Of a DNA stretch of 18,292 bases, positions 15,663 through 18,292 are shown in pieces. Position 1 is the stretch's first letter. Each line of letters opens with the position of its first letter. The stretch comes from UBA7672 sp038326205 (GTDB lineage: Bacteria > Pseudomonadota > Alphaproteobacteria > Caulobacterales > Hyphomonadaceae). The position numbers and the translations under genes are program-made. The stretch covers positions 1-18,292 of the forward strand of contig JBBQJV010000075.1 of the NCBI GenBank assembly GCA_038326205.1, written 5' to 3'. Below the pieces are notes generated by a model that saw only the letters and a list, made by a program, of their open reading frames with translations, had not been told where the DNA came from and did not search any database.

Positions 15663-17738
15663 TCAGTCGCGGTCCGCCACCATATCCGCGATGCGCGGCG
15701 CGAAGAGATCGCGAGCGCGTCGGACGGCGACGCCGCGTGCGCCTTGCAGCGTTGGGTCGGCCATCAGGATGGATTTGGCGTCGGTGCGCGCGATTTCGAT
15801 GAGGTTGGTATCCTGCGTGATATCGAGCACGCGGAAGTCGGCGACGCCGGACTGACGCAGGCCGAGGAGATCGCCGGGGCCACGCAGGCGGAAGTCTGCC
15901 TCAGCGATCTCGAAGCCATCTGTGGTCTTGCGCAGCGTGTCGAGACGTTCCTTGCCGTTCTCGGTAAGCGGGACCTGATAGAGCAGCAGGCAGCTTGAGG
16001 CCTTCTCGCCGCGACCGACGCGACCGCGCAGCTGGTGCAGTTGGGCGAGGCCGAAGCGTTCGGCGTGTTCGATCACCATGATGGTCGCCTCGGGAACATC
16101 GACCCCGACTTCGATGACAGTTGTGGCGACGAGCACCGGTGCTTCGCCGCTACGGAGTTTCTCGAGCGCTGCATCGCGGTCGGCGGGCGGCATGCGGCCG
16201 TGAACGAGTTCGACGGGCGCCTGCACATAATTTGTGAGGACATCGCGGCGTGCAATCGCAGAAGCATCGCCGGCGTCCTCGCTGTCGACGGCGGGACAGA
16301 CCCAGAAGGCGCGCTCGCCGCGTTCGACGGCGCGTGCGACGGCCGCGATGACTTCATCGATGCGGGTGTCGGGCACAGCGGCAGTGACGACGGCCTGGCG
16401 GTTGGCGGGCTTCTCGCGAATGACCGATGTATCGAGGTCGCCGTGGACAGCCAGCGCCATGGTGCGCGGGATCGGGGTCGCGCTCATCACCAGCATGTGC
16501 GGCGAGACGCCCTTGGCCGTCAGCTTCAGACGGTCGGCGACCCCGAAGCGATGCTGTTCGTCGATGACCACGAGGGAGAGGTCGGGAAGGTCAACGTCTG
16601 ACTGATATAGCGCCTGCGTGCCCGAGAGGACCTGAACCTTTCCATTGCGCACATCGTTGAGGATCGCTTCGCGGCCGGCGCCTTTGTCTCGGCCAGTGAG
16701 AGCTGCGACGCGGATGCCGAGAGGGGCGAGGAAGCGGCCGATGGCTTCGGCTTGCTGGCGGGCGAGGACTTCGGTGGGTGACATGAAGGCGGTGACGCCG
16801 CCATCGGCTGCGACTTGTGCTGCGGCCAGTGCAGCAACTAGGGTCTTGCCGGAACCGACATCTCCCTGGATCATGCGACGCATCGGGATGGGGCGGCCCA
16901 TGTCGGTGGCGACGTCCTTGTAGGCGTCCATCTGGGCGCGGGTGGGTTTGAACGGAAGCGCTTCGACCATTGTCTTTTCGACGCCGACCGCGCGGGGGAT
17001 GGCGCGCGCGTGGCGGCGTTCGCGGGCGAGGCGGGCCTGCCCCATCGCCATTTCGCGGGCGAGGGCTTCGTCATAGGCGAGGCGGTTGCGGGCGACTTCG
17101 AAGCCATCGGGGTCGTAGACTTTTGGTTGGTGGAGGCGGACGAGTGCTTGTTTGAAAGTGGGCCAGCGATTGCGCGTCATCAGGTTTGGATCGATCCACT
17201 CGTCGAGATCGGGCATGCCGTCGAGGGCTGCGCCCACGAATTTGCGCATCTGTCTCGGCGTGAGGTTAGCCGTCATTGGATAGACGGGCTCGACTTCGGG
17301 AAGGTCGTCGTCCTTTTCTGGATCAACGACGTGGTCGGGATGCACGATCTGGCGGCCGCCCTGATAATCGCCCACCTTGCCGGAGGCGATGATCGTCTTT
17401 CCGATCTCGAATGTCTTTTCGAGCCATTGGCGATTGGCGTGGAAGTAGGTCAGCGTGATAAAGCCGGTCTCGTCGCGCAGGCGGACGCGGGCGGGAAATT
17501 TGAGCCGCGCGTGTTCGACCTTGTCGACGGCGCCGGTGACGGTGGCGATTTCGCCGATTTGCACTTCGTCGATGGTCGCGCGATTGCGGCGATCGATCCA
17601 GCTGGTGGGCAGATGGAAGAGGAGATCGAGCCAGGTCTCGCCGCCGATCAGCCGGGCAAGAACGAGACGCAGTTTCGGGCCGACGCCGGGGAGGCTCGAG
17701 AGGTCGTTGTAAAAGGGGAAGAGGATCGGGTCGCGCAT
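15663..17738 (-). CDS. recG: ATP-dependent DNA helicase RecG
   Basis: A 691-residue helicase (E. coli RecG: 693) that remodels stalled forks and branches Holliday and D-loop junctions. An N-terminal LPGVGPKL helix-hairpin segment (about 16-23) leads into the wedge OB domain. Superfamily 2 motifs follow in order: Walker A GDVGSGKT (292-299), DEQH (393-396), SATP (419-422), and the C-terminal VEVGVDVPEA and QLRGRVGRG motifs. The start at 17738 is chosen because MRDPILFPFY begins the family N-terminus; an upstream in-frame Met at 17789 would add 17 unconserved residues. Neither has a good SD. The hydrolase follows it in the same direction. Confidence 0.95.
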   Translation of the reverse strand: MRDPILFPFYNDLSSLPGVGPKLRLVLARLIGGETWLDLLFHLPTSWIDRRNRATIDEVQIGEIATVTGAVDKVEHARLKFPARVRLRDETGFITLTYFHANRQWLEKTFEIGKTIIASGKVGDYQGGRQIVHPDHVVDPEKDDDLPEVEPVYPMTANLTPRQMRKFVGAALDGMPDLDEWIDPNLMTRNRWPTFKQALVRLHQPKVYDPDGFEVARNRLAYDEALAREMAMGQARLARERRHARAIPRAVGVEKTMVEALPFKPTRAQMDAYKDVATDMGRPIPMRRMIQGDVGSGKTLVAALAAAQVAADGGVTAFMSPTEVLARQQAEAIGRFLAPLGIRVAALTGRDKGAGREAILNDVRNGKVQVLSGTQALYQSDVDLPDLSLVVIDEQHRFGVADRLKLTAKGVSPHMLVMSATPIPRTMALAVHGDLDTSVIREKPANRQAVVTAAVPDTRIDEVIAAVARAVERGERAFWVCPAVDSEDAGDASAIARRDVLTNYVQAPVELVHGRMPPADRDAALEKLRSGEAPVLVATTVIEVGVDVPEATIMVIEHAERFGLAQLHQLRGRVGRGEKASSCLLLYQVPLTENGKERLDTLRKTTDGFEIAEADFRLRGPGDLLGLRQSGVADFRVLDITQDTNLIEIARTDAKSILMADPTLQGARGVAVRRARDLFAPRIADMVADRD

Positions 17739-17831
17739 ACAGCGCGGATGGTAGCGGGTTTGCGTGAGGGGCGCGAGGGCGCGTTCCATGCGGCGGTGGG
17801 GTCGGGCGTGGTTTTGCTTTGAGTGCGCGCG

Positions 17832-17845
17832 AGCCTAGTTAGGCT
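17832..17845. repeat. 14-bp dyad between recG and the right-edge gene
   Basis: AGCCTA (17832-17837) and TAGGCT (17840-17845) form a perfect inverted repeat with a two-base spacer. It lies about 95 bases upstream of the recG start, in a place suitable for an operator serving either direction. The spacer is too short for a stable RNA hairpin, so protein binding is the more natural reading. Confidence 0.35.
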
Positions 17846-17863
17846 GGCGCTAGCGTGGTCCTA

Positions 17864-18015
17864 CCCCGTTCGGGCAGGGCTATCGCATATGCTGCCAGGG
17901 TGCTCGGAACCAGAATCGAAACACGAACAAGCGAGAGTTGGACCGCGAACAGGTGCGCCGATCTGCGATGGAAATCGCGCTATCTTCCCATATGCGATTC
18001 CCCTGCCGAACGGGG
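17864..18015 (+). repeat. Imperfect 28-bp inverted repeat with a 97-base interior
   Basis: The left arm 17864-17891 is complementary to the right arm 17989-18015. CATATGCGAT in the right arm pairs with the complete inner end of the left arm, and CCGAACGGGG pairs with CCCCGTTCGG at the outer end. There are two mismatches and one unpaired base in between. The region between recG and the right-edge gene (17739-18269) has no convincing coding frame. I see no flanking target duplication that would mark a transposed element. Confidence 0.65.
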
Positions 18016-18055
18016 GGAGGAGATGCAGGCATTGAGCGTGCAGCTGGCACGAGTG

Positions 18056-18117
18056 AGGTGGGGGACGGTGTGTCGCCTTGTCCTAACTCTGCGTGCCGAT
18101 GGGGCGGTCTCCCACCT
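18056..18117 (+). other. Eleven-pair RNA helix candidate
   Basis: AGGTGGGGGAC (18056-18066) pairs with GTCTCCCACCT (18107-18117) along its full length, with a single G-U wobble. A small hairpin CGTGC/GCACG (18037-18041, 18047-18051) sits just before it. GGCACG (18046-18051) can also pair with CGTGCC (18092-18097) inside the loop, which would be a pseudoknot. The G-U wobble fits a structure working as RNA on the plus strand. Confidence 0.45.
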
Positions 18118-18153
18118 GATTGCCATCGTCGATAGGCGAGTGCGTGTAGCGCC

Positions 18154-18180
18154 TCCCCCGAACGCAGGACTGTCGGGGGA
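18154..18180 (+). other. GC-rich hairpin before the right-edge gene
   Basis: TCCCCCGA (18154-18161) and TCGGGGGA (18173-18180) are perfectly complementary with an 11-base loop. No U-run follows, so it is not a standard intrinsic terminator. The 5' arm, read as CCTCCCCCG from 18152, can pair instead with the G-rich CGGGGGGAGG at 18011-18020. Confidence 0.5.
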
Positions 18181-18269
18181 ATGATTCACGTGGCTACTGT
18201 GCATGGCCGGGGCCATAAGGCGAATGCCTGTATCTTCGTGTTGTCGAGACATGAAGAGGAGGCCCGGCC

Positions 18270-18292
18270 ATGCCGTTTCAGGCTAGCGTCTT
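18270..18292 (+). CDS. Start of an unidentified gene, cut by the window edge
   Basis: ATG 18270 is preceded at the ideal distance of seven bases by AGGAGG (18257-18262), a perfect Shine-Dalgarno sequence and the best in the window. Only seven codons are present (MPFQASV), so the product cannot be named. The 500 bases upstream are the structured region described separately, which may be its leader. No promoter could be assigned with confidence. Confidence 0.6.

Noticed and set aside
17010..17822. A 270-codon plus-strand frame opposite recG
   Set aside because: Antisense shadow of a clear helicase gene, with no domain similarity that I can see.
17864..18015. MITE or insertion-sequence remnant
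   Set aside because: The arms are inverted, but no flanking direct duplication or transposase remnant is visible and no second copy occurs in the window.
18023..18184. A 53-residue frame starting right after GGGGGGAGGAG
   Set aside because: The SD is too close to the ATG, the product resembles nothing known, and it overlaps the inverted-repeat structures. It might be a leader peptide, but I cannot support it as a gene.
17855..18184. A 109-codon frame through the inverted-repeat region
   Set aside because: No SD, no recognisable domain, and it spans both arms of the long inverted repeat; better explained as non-coding.

Overview
The window is a chromosomal segment of a GC-rich alphaproteobacterium. 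The gyrA-coaD-cyclophilin-cyclophilin block, the alpha-type SPY variant of the RF2 specificity motif and the acidic insertion in the GyrA C-terminal domain all point that way. Caulobacterales/Hyphomonadaceae is my best guess at family level, but this is inference from style and gene order, not from a marker gene. Gene content is mostly housekeeping. I see no IS element, prophage, CRISPR array, rRNA or tRNA.

Left part (1-2972): the 3' end of a PQQ-type beta-propeller dehydrogenase converges on an amidase-signature hydrolase on the minus strand. The amidase is divergent from metA. The 230-base gap before metA holds an SAM-I-clan riboswitch (1899-1979). Every SAM-contacting base I can map is present. 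An RBS-sequestering hairpin follows (2009-2039), and an alternative helix (1973-1978 with 2003-2008) competes with the aptamer's P1 stem. The MetA protein carries Glu at position 111, which predicts acetyl-CoA rather than succinyl-CoA use.

Middle (3188-12262): mrcA (PBP1A) is followed by prfB, which is split by a programmed +1 frameshift site (CTT TGA C, with an SD-like CGGAGG three bases upstream). A TonB-dependent-receptor-like outer-membrane protein comes next, with a perfect 9-bp dyad at its promoter. gyrA follows with a TTG start and Gln at the position of E. coli Ser83.

Right part (12306-18292): coaD, a secreted cyclophilin and a cytoplasmic cyclophilin form a tight run on the plus strand, followed by a DUF502 membrane protein. 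Facing them on the minus strand is recG followed by an alpha/beta hydrolase. The DUF502 gene and the hydrolase share a CTAG as overlapping stop codons. Beyond recG lies about 480 bases without a convincing gene, rich in inverted repeats that can pair in mutually exclusive ways. It precedes a new gene with a very strong ribosome binding site that runs off the right edge.

The most noteworthy items are the metA riboswitch with its readable switching logic, the RF2 frameshift, and the unexplained structured region at 17832-18180.
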